Assembly (NCBI GenBank): GCA_964640325.1
Contig: CAZXID010000005.1
Span: forward strand, 12,659 to 76,658
Direction of reading: 5' to 3'
DNA from: DAOQAU01 sp964640325
GTDB lineage: Bacteria > Cyanobacteriota > Vampirovibrionia > Gastranaerophilales > Gastranaerophilaceae
Length of the DNA stretch: 64,000 nucleotides
The notes beneath the pieces were generated by a model that saw only the letters and a program-made list of their open reading frames with translations, had not been told where the DNA came from and made no database searches. Below are positions 42,635 through 51,993 of the stretch, piece by piece. Each line of letters starts with the position of its first letter. Within the stretch, counting starts at the first letter, position 1. The translations under genes and the position numbers were made by a program.

Positions 42635-42907
42635 TTACTTTTTTGCACTGAGTTTGTTGAGTGCAAGAGATAATCTTGATTTTTTTCTTGCGGCTGTATT
42701 TTTGTGCAAGATACCTTTTACAACCGCTTTGTCACAAAGTTTATAAACTTTTGAAACTGCTTCTTCAAGTGCTTTTTTATCTTTGCCTTGAGCAAGTTCA
42801 AGCACTTTTTTAACAGCTGTTTTGATTGAAGATTTGAATGCTGTATTTTTTTCAGCGTTTCTTTCGGCGGTTAAGATTCTCTTTTTTGCTGACTTAATAT
42901 TTGCCAT
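42635..42907 (-). CDS. rpsT: 30S ribosomal protein S20
   Basis: 90 residues, highly basic. N-terminus MANIKSAKKRILTAERN is typical of S20, and the C-terminal VKGILHKNTAARKKSRL matches. S20 binds 16S rRNA early in 30S assembly. GAAAGG precedes the ATG. A single-gene transcript is likely, with a terminator after it. Confidence 0.97.
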   Translation of the reverse strand: MANIKSAKKRILTAERNAEKNTAFKSSIKTAVKKVLELAQGKDKKALEEAVSKVYKLCDKAVVKGILHKNTAARKKSRLSLALNKLSAKK

Positions 42908-43031
42908 TTTCGATTTACCTTTCTTAATTGATTTTTGTGCTTAATGACGGCACAAATATACAGAGGATAGTGTTAATGCTCTGAGCATATTACAAACGCG
43001 CATAAATTACAAGAATTTTGTTAAGGAAGTT

Positions 43032-44975
43032 TTACTTAAATCTGTTTTCAAGATATTTGATTTTGTTTTGGATTTTATTTTTATCTGCACAAGTCGGATT
43101 TATATTTAAATAAATTTTGTAATTTGTAACCGCTGAATTGTAGTCTTGCTGTTTTTCGTAAGCATCTGCCAAAATCAAATAACTTTGAAAATTATTTGGA
43201 TTAAGTCCTATTGCGCGTGTAGCATATTCCTGTGCGGTCGGGTAATTTTTTGTTTTTAGAAAATACTCTGCCGACTTAAGACTGTTTTGAGAATATTTTT
43301 CACATTTTTTTATGTAATCGGAGTTTGCAAGTGCCTGCATGTTTTGCGGATCTTTTTTTAAAATATTTTCTATGACGGTTTTTGCGCTGTCATATTGCTT
43401 GTTGTAGATAAAAATTTCTGTTAAATAAAGTTCATCCTCGCTGCTTTTAGCAGAGGCTGAAGCAAGTTCAAACATTTTTTTGGCTTCGGCCGGCTTATTC
43501 AAAGAAAGATAGGCTTCTCCTTTGACTACTGTTGCGGTAAGTGTTGTGTCGGTTGAGTTAATTATGTTTTGAAGTTCATTTTCGCTCATTGCAGGCTGAT
43601 TTATTACTTTTGCAAGCTTTAGTTTTGCCAGATGAAGTTCCAAATCATTGTTATTTGCTTTTATCGCATTGTTTAATTCGTCAAATGCCCTGTAAAGTTC
43701 TTGATTAGAGCCTAAAACAGATTTGTTTGAGGAAATTTGGGCTTTTGCAAAATAAGCATTTGCAAGCCCTTTCAGCGCTTCGTTTTTATAATCGTCTATT
43801 TGTGTAAGTGCCGAATAATTTTCTATCGCTTGAGTGTATTTTCCGTTTGAAAGCGAAATGTCTGCGATTTTAAGCTTTGCATCATAGTATGTAGGGTCAA
43901 TCGAAAGTGCTGTCTTAAGCTGTTCTATAGCAAATTCTCCGTCACCTCTTTTTTCGTAAACTTCTGCAAGGTTAAAGTAGGCGGGCGCAAATTCCGGCTT
44001 TATCATAACCGCTTTTCTGAATGCGTTTATCGCGGCGGCTTCGTTTCCTTGTTTTATATAAATTTCACCTGATAAATTTTGAAAAGCATAAGAATGGGGA
44101 TTAATTGCAAGCGCGTTGTTTAGATATGTAAGCGCTTTTGAATATTCTTGCCTTTGGGTTGCGACTTGTGCCAGATGATACATTGCAGTTGTGTTTTGAG
44201 TGTTATATAAAAGTGCCTGATTGAATTTTTTTTCGGCATCATCCAATTTGCCGTCAACTAAATCCATTGTGCCCATATTGTCTATAGCGGTTGAATATTT
44301 TGGATTAAGCTCTACAGCTTTTGCAAAAAGCTTTTTCGCATCTGTGTCTTTTCCCAACTGAAGCGAAACCACTCCTGCTGCATTGTAGTAACGGGCATCT
44401 TTTTTATCCAGTTCTATGGCTTTATTAAATTCACTTAGAGAATTTTCAAATAATTTTTGCGAATTTTTAATATGCTCCATATTTGAAGATGTTGTTCTTT
44501 TGTAATAAATAATGCCTTGTGCATAGTGCAGGTCGGAATTGTCGGGATATTTTTTCAAAAGCTCGTTCAGTTGAGTTTGGGCAGGGTCAAGCTTGTATTG
44601 TTTTGCAAGTGAAACAACCCAAAGTGCTTTTGCTTTTATGTTTTTTGAATTAGAATTGATTGCTGTTTTTAATATTTTATCGGCATCTTCATAGTAGCTG
44701 TTTTCGATAAGTTTATCGATTTCATCGTAGTTGACGTATTTTTTAACAACTTTTTTTTGCACTTTGCGAAATTTTGAATACTGAATCTTTGTAGAAAGGG
44801 TTTGTTCTTGACCTACGGTGGGATTTTGAGGGAGATTTTCGGGAAATTCTTTAATTATGTCTGTTTTTGCAGGGTGTACCTGAATAGGAGCCGAAGAATC
44901 TTCTTGCGCAGAAACATTTATGATTGAGGCACTAAGAGCACATGCAAAAACCAAAACAGCTAAATTTTTTTTCAT
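43032..44975 (-). CDS. Exported tetratricopeptide-repeat protein
   Basis: 647 residues. Signal peptide MKKNLAVLVFACALSAS, ending NVSA, then a short polar region with Lys-rich stretches, then at least a dozen TPR units from about residue 90 to the end (for example YYNAAGVVSLQLGKDTDAKK and AYFNLAEVYEKRGDGEFAIE). TPR solenoids bind other proteins; here probably as a periplasmic scaffold. No partner can be assigned. AGAGGGGGA precedes the ATG. Confidence 0.88.
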   Translation of the reverse strand: MKKNLAVLVFACALSASIINVSAQEDSSAPIQVHPAKTDIIKEFPENLPQNPTVGQEQTLSTKIQYSKFRKVQKKVVKKYVNYDEIDKLIENSYYEDADKILKTAINSNSKNIKAKALWVVSLAKQYKLDPAQTQLNELLKKYPDNSDLHYAQGIIYYKRTTSSNMEHIKNSQKLFENSLSEFNKAIELDKKDARYYNAAGVVSLQLGKDTDAKKLFAKAVELNPKYSTAIDNMGTMDLVDGKLDDAEKKFNQALLYNTQNTTAMYHLAQVATQRQEYSKALTYLNNALAINPHSYAFQNLSGEIYIKQGNEAAAINAFRKAVMIKPEFAPAYFNLAEVYEKRGDGEFAIEQLKTALSIDPTYYDAKLKIADISLSNGKYTQAIENYSALTQIDDYKNEALKGLANAYFAKAQISSNKSVLGSNQELYRAFDELNNAIKANNNDLELHLAKLKLAKVINQPAMSENELQNIINSTDTTLTATVVKGEAYLSLNKPAEAKKMFELASASAKSSEDELYLTEIFIYNKQYDSAKTVIENILKKDPQNMQALANSDYIKKCEKYSQNSLKSAEYFLKTKNYPTAQEYATRAIGLNPNNFQSYLILADAYEKQQDYNSAVTNYKIYLNINPTCADKNKIQNKIKYLENRFK

Positions 44976-45050
44976 AAAAACTTCCCCCTCTTAATTAAAT
45001 TATTGTATATGATTTTGGAGTAAATGTAAAGTTATTAAGGGTGCTTTTGA

Positions 45051-46640
45051 TTAGTGCATTGCAGAAAAGCTGTCTTCTGTTGATTCTGATTTATGGGGTT
45101 TCATAAACAAAAGCAGAGGTATTATGATAAAACAGATTAGCCCAAAAATTCTAAATGCATCCATAAATGCCCATAAACTTGATTGTTTGAGTAATTCCAC
45201 ATACATCAGATAATTCGCTTTTTGTTGGGCAAGCGGAAGCGCGTAATATTTTGACAGAGCCGCACCAATTGCTTGAACTTTATATTGAAAAGCAGGATTA
45301 AGCGGGTTTAAGTTTTCCACCATCATATTTTGATGAACCTGCGCAAAGCGTGAAAGAAAAGTCGCAACAATAGACATACCGACAGCACCGCCTATGTTTT
45401 TTAACAAGTTTTGAACCCCTGTGGCATTTGTCATCTGTTCGGGTTTTAGTGTAACCACAGAAATCGTGCTTATTGCAATCATACAGCAGCTCATTCCCAG
45501 TCCGAAAACAAAATTCGGAATTATAATATTTATCATTGATATTTGAAGGTTTAACAATCCGAACATTAAACTTGATACACCCATGAGGGCAAGTCCGATT
45601 GCAATTAAGAGCCTGTCGTCGATTTTTTTGGCAAAAATACCTGTTATAATAAGCCCTACAACACTTCCTATTCCTCTTGGCATCATGCTCAACCCGCTTA
45701 AATAAGCCGAATATCTTAAAAGATTTTGTAAAAATAAAGGCATAATTGCAATTGAAGAATAAAGCACCGCTGTAACCAAAACCATGAAAATTGTTCCGAA
45801 TGTAAAATTTTTGTCTTTAAAAACTTTTAAATCGATTATGGATTTGCTGTTTACAAACTGCGAAATCCCAAAGGCTACCATAGAAAACATAGATGCGGCA
45901 AATGTCCAGCAAACCCAAGGGGAATTAAACCAATCGGCGTTGTTTCCCTTGTCAAGGACAACTTGAAGGCAAACAAGCCAGATAATTAAAAAACTGAAGC
46001 CCCAAAAATCTATTTTTTGTCCTTCTTTTTTTCTTGCAAAAGGAGGGTCTTCGACAAACATATTTGCCATTAAGGCTGCAAGAAAACCAATCGGTATATT
46101 TATATAAAAAATCCAGTGCCAATTGTAATTATCGGTAATCCAACCGCCCAAAACAGGCCCTATAATCGGTGCAATAATAATTCCCACTCCAAAAACAGAC
46201 ATTGCCATACGGCGTTTTTTAAGCGGAAAATTTTCAATAAGAATAGCCTGAGCGACAGGCACAATAGCACCGCCGCCAAGTCCTTGCAAAATTCTTGCAA
46301 TAATAATCTGGTCAAGGGAGGTTGCTAAACCACACAGAAAAGATGCTACAGTAAAAATAATTATACAGCCTATAAAAAAGTTTTTTCTGCCAAAAACTCC
46401 GCTAAACCAAGCCACAGAAGGCAATATTATCCCGCTTGCAATCATATAACTGGTCAAAATCCACATAGCTTCTTCGTTGCTTGAAGAAAAACTTCCTGCC
46501 ATGTGCGGAAGTGCAACGTTTGCGATTGTAGAATCCAATACAAACATAAATACAGCAATCATTACGGCAAAAGTTGCCGGCCAAGGGTTTTCCGGCAATT
46601 TCCATTCTTGATTTGTTATGTTATTTATATTTTCAGGCAT
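45051..46640 (-). CDS. DHA2-family multidrug efflux permease (EmrB/QacA type)
   Basis: 529 residues with about 14 membrane segments. Motif D1 LDSTIANVALPHM is near the N-terminus, GGGAIVPVAQA follows, and motif C is GIIIAPIIGPVLGGW. This proton-drug antiporter works with the HlyD-type adaptor gene just upstream and the divergently encoded TolC-like protein, giving a tripartite EmrAB-TolC-like pump. The start has AAAAGGA. Confidence 0.93.
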   Translation of the reverse strand: MPENINNITNQEWKLPENPWPATFAVMIAVFMFVLDSTIANVALPHMAGSFSSSNEEAMWILTSYMIASGIILPSVAWFSGVFGRKNFFIGCIIIFTVASFLCGLATSLDQIIIARILQGLGGGAIVPVAQAILIENFPLKKRRMAMSVFGVGIIIAPIIGPVLGGWITDNYNWHWIFYINIPIGFLAALMANMFVEDPPFARKKEGQKIDFWGFSFLIIWLVCLQVVLDKGNNADWFNSPWVCWTFAASMFSMVAFGISQFVNSKSIIDLKVFKDKNFTFGTIFMVLVTAVLYSSIAIMPLFLQNLLRYSAYLSGLSMMPRGIGSVVGLIITGIFAKKIDDRLLIAIGLALMGVSSLMFGLLNLQISMINIIIPNFVFGLGMSCCMIAISTISVVTLKPEQMTNATGVQNLLKNIGGAVGMSIVATFLSRFAQVHQNMMVENLNPLNPAFQYKVQAIGAALSKYYALPLAQQKANYLMYVELLKQSSLWAFMDAFRIFGLICFIIIPLLLFMKPHKSESTEDSFSAMH

Positions 46641-46660
46641 TGATTCCTTTTTAAGGGATT

Positions 46661-46729
46661 AGGTGACTAAGTGACCAAGATTATTCACAGCAGTCAATCT
46701 ATTTACCGTTACTATTTACTATTTTACTC
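46661..46729. repeat. Octamer and heptamer degenerate repeats between efflux genes
   Basis: 46661-46684 is three 8-bp-like units (AGGTGACT, AAGTGACC, AAGATTAT). 46702-46729 is four 7-bp units (TTTACCG, TTACTAT, TTACTAT, TTTACTC) that extend into the hlyD-type stop codon at 46719. Confidence 0.6.
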
Positions 46730-47690
46730 TAACCTTCGGCTCCACAGACATTCCGGGGACTATTGTGTATTTGCTTGTGTCGATTTTTTCGGCAAAAACA
46801 ATTTTAACAGGAATTCTTTGAACAATTTTTACAAAACTTCCCACCGCATTTTCAGGCGGGAATAAACTGGATTTTGCACCGGAAATCCTTTGAATACTGT
46901 CGATTTTCCCTTTAAATTTTTTGTGGGGATAGGCATCGACTTTAATTTCTACATCCTGTCCGACTTTCATATTTTCAAGCTGGCTTTCCTTAAAGTTTGC
47001 AACTATCCAGATATCATCGGGAACAAGCGTAAACAAGGGTTGTCCTGCCTGCACAATAGCACCTTTAGCGATTGTTTTGTTTGAGACAAAGCCGGATTGG
47101 GGCGCATAAATTTTTGTGTAAGACAGTGCCAACTCAGATTGTTTTTTTTGTGCTCCAAGCTGTTTTAAATCGGCATCTGCTACTCTGTTATTTTCTTTTG
47201 AAAGCAAGTTTTGATGCGCTTGAGTTAAAGATGCCTGAGCGTTATCATAATTTGTTTTTGCATTATCAAATTCCAGCTTTGATGCTGCACCTGATTTGTA
47301 TAATTCTGTGTATCTGTCTAAATTCTTTTTAGCTAAAGTTATCTGAGAATTTGCCGCCTCATATACTGCTTTTGCATTTTTTTGCTTTAAAAGAGAGGCT
47401 TCATACTTTGCAGAAATCTCATCCAATTTTGCTCCGTAATCGGCTGAATCTATTTTTGCGACTAAATCACCGGCATTTATATGTTGGTTGTCATTGACAT
47501 ACATTTCCATAATTTGTCCTGAAACTTTAGGTGCAATGGCAACAGTGTGGGTTTCGACATAAGCATCTTCGGTTGATTGATATTTTGAAGAGTTTATCAT
47601 TCCGATAAGCGATAAAATTGCCACAATGATTATTGCCGATGGGATTAAAAATCTTTTTTTAATTAATTTGCTATTTTTTTCGTTTGACAT
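46719..47690 (-). CDS. HlyD/EmrA-family membrane fusion protein
   Basis: 323 residues. One N-terminal membrane helix (about residues 12-30), a biotinyl-lipoyl-like region (AIAPKVSGQIMEMYVNDNQH), a long coiled-coil hairpin (~85-190), and the second lipoyl half (YAPQSGFVSNKTIAKGAIVQ) give the EmrA layout. It bridges the DHA2 permease to the outer-membrane factor. GAAGGAA precedes the ATG. It lies between marR and the permease in one leftward operon. Confidence 0.93.
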   Translation of the reverse strand: MSNEKNSKLIKKRFLIPSAIIIVAILSLIGMINSSKYQSTEDAYVETHTVAIAPKVSGQIMEMYVNDNQHINAGDLVAKIDSADYGAKLDEISAKYEASLLKQKNAKAVYEAANSQITLAKKNLDRYTELYKSGAASKLEFDNAKTNYDNAQASLTQAHQNLLSKENNRVADADLKQLGAQKKQSELALSYTKIYAPQSGFVSNKTIAKGAIVQAGQPLFTLVPDDIWIVANFKESQLENMKVGQDVEIKVDAYPHKKFKGKIDSIQRISGAKSSLFPPENAVGSFVKIVQRIPVKIVFAEKIDTSKYTIVPGMSVEPKVRVK

Positions 47691-47703
47691 TTTATTCCTT
47701 CCT

Positions 47704-48171
47704 TTAAATTTGTATGCTTGTTGTTTTACTTAGGCTGAACTTCATTTTCTCCAGTGTTTCTCTTAAAATTATAAAGTCTTTATCTGAAATGTTTTCAAAA
47801 ACTTGTAAGAAAGCAGTTCTTAGTTTAGGAATACTTTCTTCCACAAGTTTTTTGCCGCTTTCGGTTATGTAAATCTTTTTGACTAACCTTTTGCTTTTTG
47901 TTTCAATGACTCTTTTTATAAACCCGTTTAATTCAAGAATATTCAAAATTCTGCCTGTATTTGAACGGTCCTTTAAAATAAGTTTTGACAAATCTCTTTG
48001 GCAAATATCGTTACTTGAATAAATCGCATCAAGTGCTACAAATTGATCAATTGTAACTCCCATTTTTAATTCTTTGAAAAATTGAGTCCCTTTGATTTTT
48101 GCGTAGGTAACAACCTGCTCCATTAAATAAATGGAACTGTTAAAATAATTTGTTGTTTCTTTTTCTTTCAT
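47704..48171 (-). CDS. MarR-family transcriptional regulator
   Basis: 155 residues with a winged helix. The recognition and wing region is DICQRDLSKLILKDRSNTGR, followed by ILELNGFIKR and the beta-wing (ETKSKRLVKKIYITESG). Family members repress efflux genes and release DNA on binding phenolic or drug ligands. Position at the head of the hlyD-permease operon, facing the TolC-like gene across two dyads, points to local control. Confidence 0.9.
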   Translation of the reverse strand: MKEKETTNYFNSSIYLMEQVVTYAKIKGTQFFKELKMGVTIDQFVALDAIYSSNDICQRDLSKLILKDRSNTGRILNILELNGFIKRVIETKSKRLVKKIYITESGKKLVEESIPKLRTAFLQVFENISDKDFIILRETLEKMKFSLSKTTSIQI

Positions 48172-48226
48172 CCAAACCTGCCATATAATGTTATTGTAAA
48201 CCCTTTTTTGTTAGAATTCCAACATG

Positions 48227-48256
48227 ATGTAATGATTACATGTTGCAATTACAACA
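48227..48256. promoter_or_regulatory. Two abutting dyads, candidate MarR operators
   Basis: ATGTAATGATTACAT (48227-48241, perfect except for the central base) is followed directly by TGTTGCAATTACAACA (48241-48256, one mismatch pair). They lie in the 148-bp divergent gap between the marR gene and the TolC-like gene, where a MarR dimer could control both directions. Confidence 0.6.
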
Positions 48257-48319
48257 ATGTTATGTTAGCATACCATTAGTAAAAAGTAAATAGATAAATT
48301 TAAAAGTTGAGGAAATAAA

Positions 48320-49690
48320 ATGAAAAAAATAATATCAATTACACTAAGCATAGCAATTTTGACTTTGAACTCTGCACCTGTATTGGCGTTAAAAAACAAA
48401 GAAATAAAAAATAAAAAAGTTATACAATCGCAGGTGAGCGAATATAAATTTAAAGACGTTAACCTTGACTGGTGGCAGGGTTATAACGATGAATATTTAC
48501 AAAGTTATATTATAAAAGCTATAAAAAACAATTACGATTTAAAAATCGCAACTTTAAAAGTTGAAGAAGCAAGACAGAGTGTAAAAGCACAGTTTTCAAG
48601 AGAACTGCCCACAGCTTCTGTCGGGTTTGCACCGGCACTTTATAAAATGAACGGAGTTTCAAATACCGAAGTTTCTTACGGATTTCCTCTAATGGTAAAT
48701 TATGAAGCAGACATTTTCTTAAAAAACAGGGATAAAACAAAGGCGATAAAAAAATATTACCAAGCCACCCAATTTAATGAAAAGGCAGCATATATTTCTG
48801 TGGCATCTGCAGTCGGAGCGGCTTATTTTAATCTTGTTAAAATGGATAAACTCATTGAGCTTCAGCAACAGATAATCTCCGACAGAAAAGAAATTTACGA
48901 ATTAATGAAGATAAGAAACGCGCAGGGAATTACTTCTACTGCCGATTTGATGCGTGCCGAAAAAGCCTATGTATTAGCACAAACTGATTTATCAGATTTG
49001 CAAAAGGCAAGAGAAATTGTCTTAAATCACCTTGCGGTTTTAATCGGCGACAGCCCTGATAACACAAAGGAATTTAAAAGAATTTCTTACGATGAAATGA
49101 ATTATAAATTGAATATTCCAAACGAAATTTCATCTGAGGTTATCACTCAAAGGCCTGATTATCAGGCGGCAGAAAAAATGGTTGAAAAAGCAGGGATTGA
49201 TGTTAGGGTGGCAAAAAAGGAATTTTTGCCCAAAATTGATATCATAGGGCTTTTATTTTTTAACACAAGTTCACTGGGAGCTTCCCTTGACTGGAAAAGT
49301 GCACTTGCGCTTATGGGCGGGCAGGCACTTTTACCTCTGTTTACGGGTGGTGCCAGAATTGCCAATTTAAAAATTTACAAAAACAGATACGAACAGATTT
49401 TGCAAAATTATCAAAAAACAAATCTTGTTGCTATTCAAGAAGTTAATGATGCACTTAGTTCGCTCAAATTGGATAATGATAAATATAACAATAACTTAAA
49501 AGCATATCAAATGCAGGAAAAAGATTACGGCTATATGCAAAAAAGGTATGAACAGGGGGTTATTTCTGGGCTTGATTTAATCCAGCAAAAAGAAACTTTG
49601 CTTGTGCTTAACAAAATGGTGGTTTCAAGCAAAACGGACTGTTACATAAATGAAATAAGTCTTTATAAAGCAGTCGGCGGGAAAATGTAG
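48320..49690 (+). CDS. TolC/NodT-like outer-membrane efflux protein
   Basis: 456 residues. Signal peptide (MKKIISITLSIAILTLNSAP, ending VLA). Two OEP repeats of long helices follow (for example YDLKIATLKVEEARQSVKAQ and YRQ-type ITQRPDYQAAEKMVEKAGID). The layout fits a trimeric channel protein. WWQGYNDEYL near the mature N-terminus is typical of the NodT group. It is divergent from marR-hlyD-DHA2 and probably completes the tripartite pump. Confidence 0.92.
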   Translation: MKKIISITLSIAILTLNSAPVLALKNKEIKNKKVIQSQVSEYKFKDVNLDWWQGYNDEYLQSYIIKAIKNNYDLKIATLKVEEARQSVKAQFSRELPTASVGFAPALYKMNGVSNTEVSYGFPLMVNYEADIFLKNRDKTKAIKKYYQATQFNEKAAYISVASAVGAAYFNLVKMDKLIELQQQIISDRKEIYELMKIRNAQGITSTADLMRAEKAYVLAQTDLSDLQKAREIVLNHLAVLIGDSPDNTKEFKRISYDEMNYKLNIPNEISSEVITQRPDYQAAEKMVEKAGIDVRVAKKEFLPKIDIIGLLFFNTSSLGASLDWKSALALMGGQALLPLFTGGARIANLKIYKNRYEQILQNYQKTNLVAIQEVNDALSSLKLDNDKYNNNLKAYQMQEKDYGYMQKRYEQGVISGLDLIQQKETLLVLNKMVVSSKTDCYINEISLYKAVGGKM

Positions 49691-49797
49691 TGAGAGGTGA
49701 GAAGTGAGAAAAAATTTATAAACTCATAATCTTATAATCTTATAAACTTTTCAGCCATTTACCTCTTCACTTCTCACAGCTCACTCTTCACCTATTA
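49690..49797. repeat. Degenerate heptamer/octamer repeat block
   Basis: Starts with GTGAG-type 7-bp units (AGGTGAG, AAGTGAG), then four 8-bp units at 49718-49749 (ATAAACTC, ATAATCTT, ATAATCTT, ATAAACTT), then the reverse-oriented TTCACTTC/TCACC series to 49797. It fills most of the gap before xer. Confidence 0.6.
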
Positions 49798-49814
49798 AGT
49801 ACTTTACTTCCCCC

Positions 49815-49831
49815 TATAATTAGTTTATAAT
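49815..49831 (+). promoter_or_regulatory. Tandem -10 boxes upstream of the Xer recombinase
   Basis: Two TATAAT hexamers at 49815-49820 and 49826-49831, 24-35 bp before the start codon. The ribosome-binding site AGAGGCGGGGG follows. Confidence 0.45.
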
Positions 49832-49853
49832 TAGTGCAAAGAGGCGGGGGTTT

Positions 49854-50768
49854 ATGGGTTTGGATGCAAAATCAAAGCAGTATTTGGAAGACTTTAAGTC
49901 ATATCTTTTGATTGAAAAAAATTTTTCAAAACACACTTCAAAAGCTTACTGTTCTGATGTTTTAAGCTATCTTTTGTGGCTGGGGGATATTTCGTGTTTG
50001 AGCGTAAATTTTTCAAAAGTTAGGGAATATCTTCATTTTATCCAGCGGTTTGATTACAAAAAAACAACGGTTGCTCGAAAAATCGCATCTATAAGAACAT
50101 TTTATAAATTTTTGTATAGAGAAAGACTGGTCGAAACCAATCCTGCGCTTAATCTCAACCCTCCTAAGCGCCCCAAATCTTTGCCTAAATTTTTGACCAC
50201 AGATGAAATAGAAAAAATATTAAATGGGGTTAAGATAGATACTCCCGCAGGGTTCAGGAATAAAGCCATTTTAGAGCTTCTCTGGGCAACAGGCATGAGG
50301 GTTTCAGAATTAAGCGGGCTTAATTTCGGGGATTTGAACTTGGAAAATAATGAAATAAAAGTTTTTGGAAAAGGTTCAAAAGAAAGAATTGTGCTGGTTT
50401 CAGACAGGGCTAAAACTTATTTGCAAAGATATTTGGACACCGCGCGCTCGCTTGTGGCAAAAGGATTTGCGCTTGAGGCGATAAGCGACAGTGTTCCTGT
50501 TTTTATAAACAACACAGGCTACAGGCTTCAGAATAAGACCATAAGAAACGTGATTAATGATGTTGTAAATTCTCTGGAATTGCCTAAAAAAGTTACGCCG
50601 CACGTCTTCAGACACAGTTTTGCAACAAGGCTGATAGAAAACGGTGCGGACTTAAGAGTGGTGCAGGAACTTTTGGGACATGCCAGCATTTCAAACACGC
50701 AGATTTATACCCACGTTTCAACCCAGAGAATGAAACAGGTTTATGATGAGGCGCACCCAAGGGCGTGA
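49854..50768 (+). CDS. xerD: Tyrosine recombinase XerC/XerD
   Basis: 304 residues. N-terminal SAM-like core-binding domain (SYLLIEKNFSKHTSKAYCSD) and C-terminal catalytic domain with Arg in ATGMRVSELSGL, H-x-x-R in HVFRHSFATRL, the second His in LLGHASI, and the Tyr nucleophile in TQIYTHVS. It resolves chromosome dimers at dif. Size and motifs fit XerC/D rather than a phage integrase, and no attachment-site duplication is seen. Which of C or D is not certain. Confidence 0.9.
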   Translation: MGLDAKSKQYLEDFKSYLLIEKNFSKHTSKAYCSDVLSYLLWLGDISCLSVNFSKVREYLHFIQRFDYKKTTVARKIASIRTFYKFLYRERLVETNPALNLNPPKRPKSLPKFLTTDEIEKILNGVKIDTPAGFRNKAILELLWATGMRVSELSGLNFGDLNLENNEIKVFGKGSKERIVLVSDRAKTYLQRYLDTARSLVAKGFALEAISDSVPVFINNTGYRLQNKTIRNVINDVVNSLELPKKVTPHVFRHSFATRLIENGADLRVVQELLGHASISNTQIYTHVSTQRMKQVYDEAHPRA

Positions 50769-50869
50769 AAAAGTTAAGGGTGAAAAGTGGGAAGTGAGAG
50801 GTAAGAAAAAGTTTTGGCTAAGAGGTAAAAAGTTAAAAAATAACTTATAAACTCATAATCTTATAAACT
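50766..50869. repeat. Degenerate heptamer/octamer repeat block
   Basis: Seven-bp GTGAAAA/AGTGAGA-type units followed by 8-bp units (TTATAAAC, TCATAATC, TTATAAAC) at the right end, up to the ribosome-binding site of the PfkB gene. The last units match those at 49718-49749. Confidence 0.6.
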
Positions 50870-50886
50870 AAATTAAAGGAGTAAAA

Positions 50887-51927
50887 ATGGCAGATATAAT
50901 AACAATAGGCAGTGCAACAATGGATGTTTTTGTGGAATGCGAAGACGCTAATATAGTGTCGGTTTCGACAAAAAATTCAAAATCCGAGTTTATGAGCTAT
51001 CCTTACGGGGCAAAAATGGAAGTGTCGGCTTTTGCCTCAAACGTGGGCGGAGGCGGAGTCAATACGGCTTTAAATTTTGCTAATTTAGGTTTTAATACAA
51101 GTGCAATTTGTAAAATCGGTGACGATATTTATTCAAAAGGAATTTTGGAAGTACTTTCACAAAGTGCTTTGGACCTATCAAACATAATTCAGGATAATTC
51201 TGTTTCGACGGGATTTTCTATAATTTTGTTGAGTTTTCAGGGTGACAGGACTGTTCTTGCCCAAAGAGGCGCAAATGCGGCTTTGAAAAAATCGGAAATA
51301 AATTTTGATGCGATAAAAAATGCCAAATTGCTTTACATTGCCCCTCTAAGCGGAGAGTCAAACAAGGTTCTACAATCGATTGTCGATTTTGCAAATGAAA
51401 ACGGTGTCGATGTATGTTTTAATGCAGGAACAACAAGTCTTAAAAGAGGGTTTGAATATTTGAAAAAAATAATTGATACAGCTCATGTTGTTGTTATGAA
51501 TAAAGAAGAAGCCGCTTTGTGTACTAAAATTCAGGTAAGACCCGATAACAGAAATGAAAATTTTTCAAAAGAACTCATTCATCCTGACATTAAAGAAATG
51601 CTTAAAAAATTAAAAGTCGGCGAAAGGCAAATAATAGTAATTACAGATGGTAAAAACGGAGTCTATGCCTACGATGGAAAAACATTTTTTCAGTGTCCGC
51701 CATTTCCCGCGCAAGTTGTTTCGACACTGGGTGCAGGAGATGCTTTTTCATCGACTTTTTGTGCTGCCCTTACGAAAACAAATTTTGATATAGGAAGATC
51801 GCTTATGTATGCCTCAGTTAATTCGGCTTCTGTTGTTTCAAATTTTGGAGCAAGCGCAGGTTTTTTGAATTTTGAACAAATAGAAAAAAGGCTGGGGGCT
51901 AATCCTGATTATCACTATAATATTTAG
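50887..51927 (+). CDS. PfkB-family carbohydrate kinase
   Basis: 346 residues, ribokinase fold. N-terminal IITIGSATMDVFVE and GGGGVNTALNFANLG bind sugar; C-terminal STLGAGDAFSSTF holds the anion hole and catalytic Asp. Substrate could be ribose, fructose, adenosine or another sugar; not decidable here. AAAGGAG precedes the ATG. Confidence 0.9.
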   Translation: MADIITIGSATMDVFVECEDANIVSVSTKNSKSEFMSYPYGAKMEVSAFASNVGGGGVNTALNFANLGFNTSAICKIGDDIYSKGILEVLSQSALDLSNIIQDNSVSTGFSIILLSFQGDRTVLAQRGANAALKKSEINFDAIKNAKLLYIAPLSGESNKVLQSIVDFANENGVDVCFNAGTTSLKRGFEYLKKIIDTAHVVVMNKEEAALCTKIQVRPDNRNENFSKELIHPDIKEMLKKLKVGERQIIVITDGKNGVYAYDGKTFFQCPPFPAQVVSTLGAGDAFSSTFCAALTKTNFDIGRSLMYASVNSASVVSNFGASAGFLNFEQIEKRLGANPDYHYNI

Positions 51928-51993
51928 CCACGGCGGGTGATATTTTTAATCTTTTTTATGGTAACATCTTAAATACACTTAAGGATTTTATCG

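Noticed and set aside
49854..50768. Integrase of a mobile element
   Set aside because: Size and motifs fit housekeeping XerC/D; no tRNA, direct-repeat attachment sites or cargo genes flank it.
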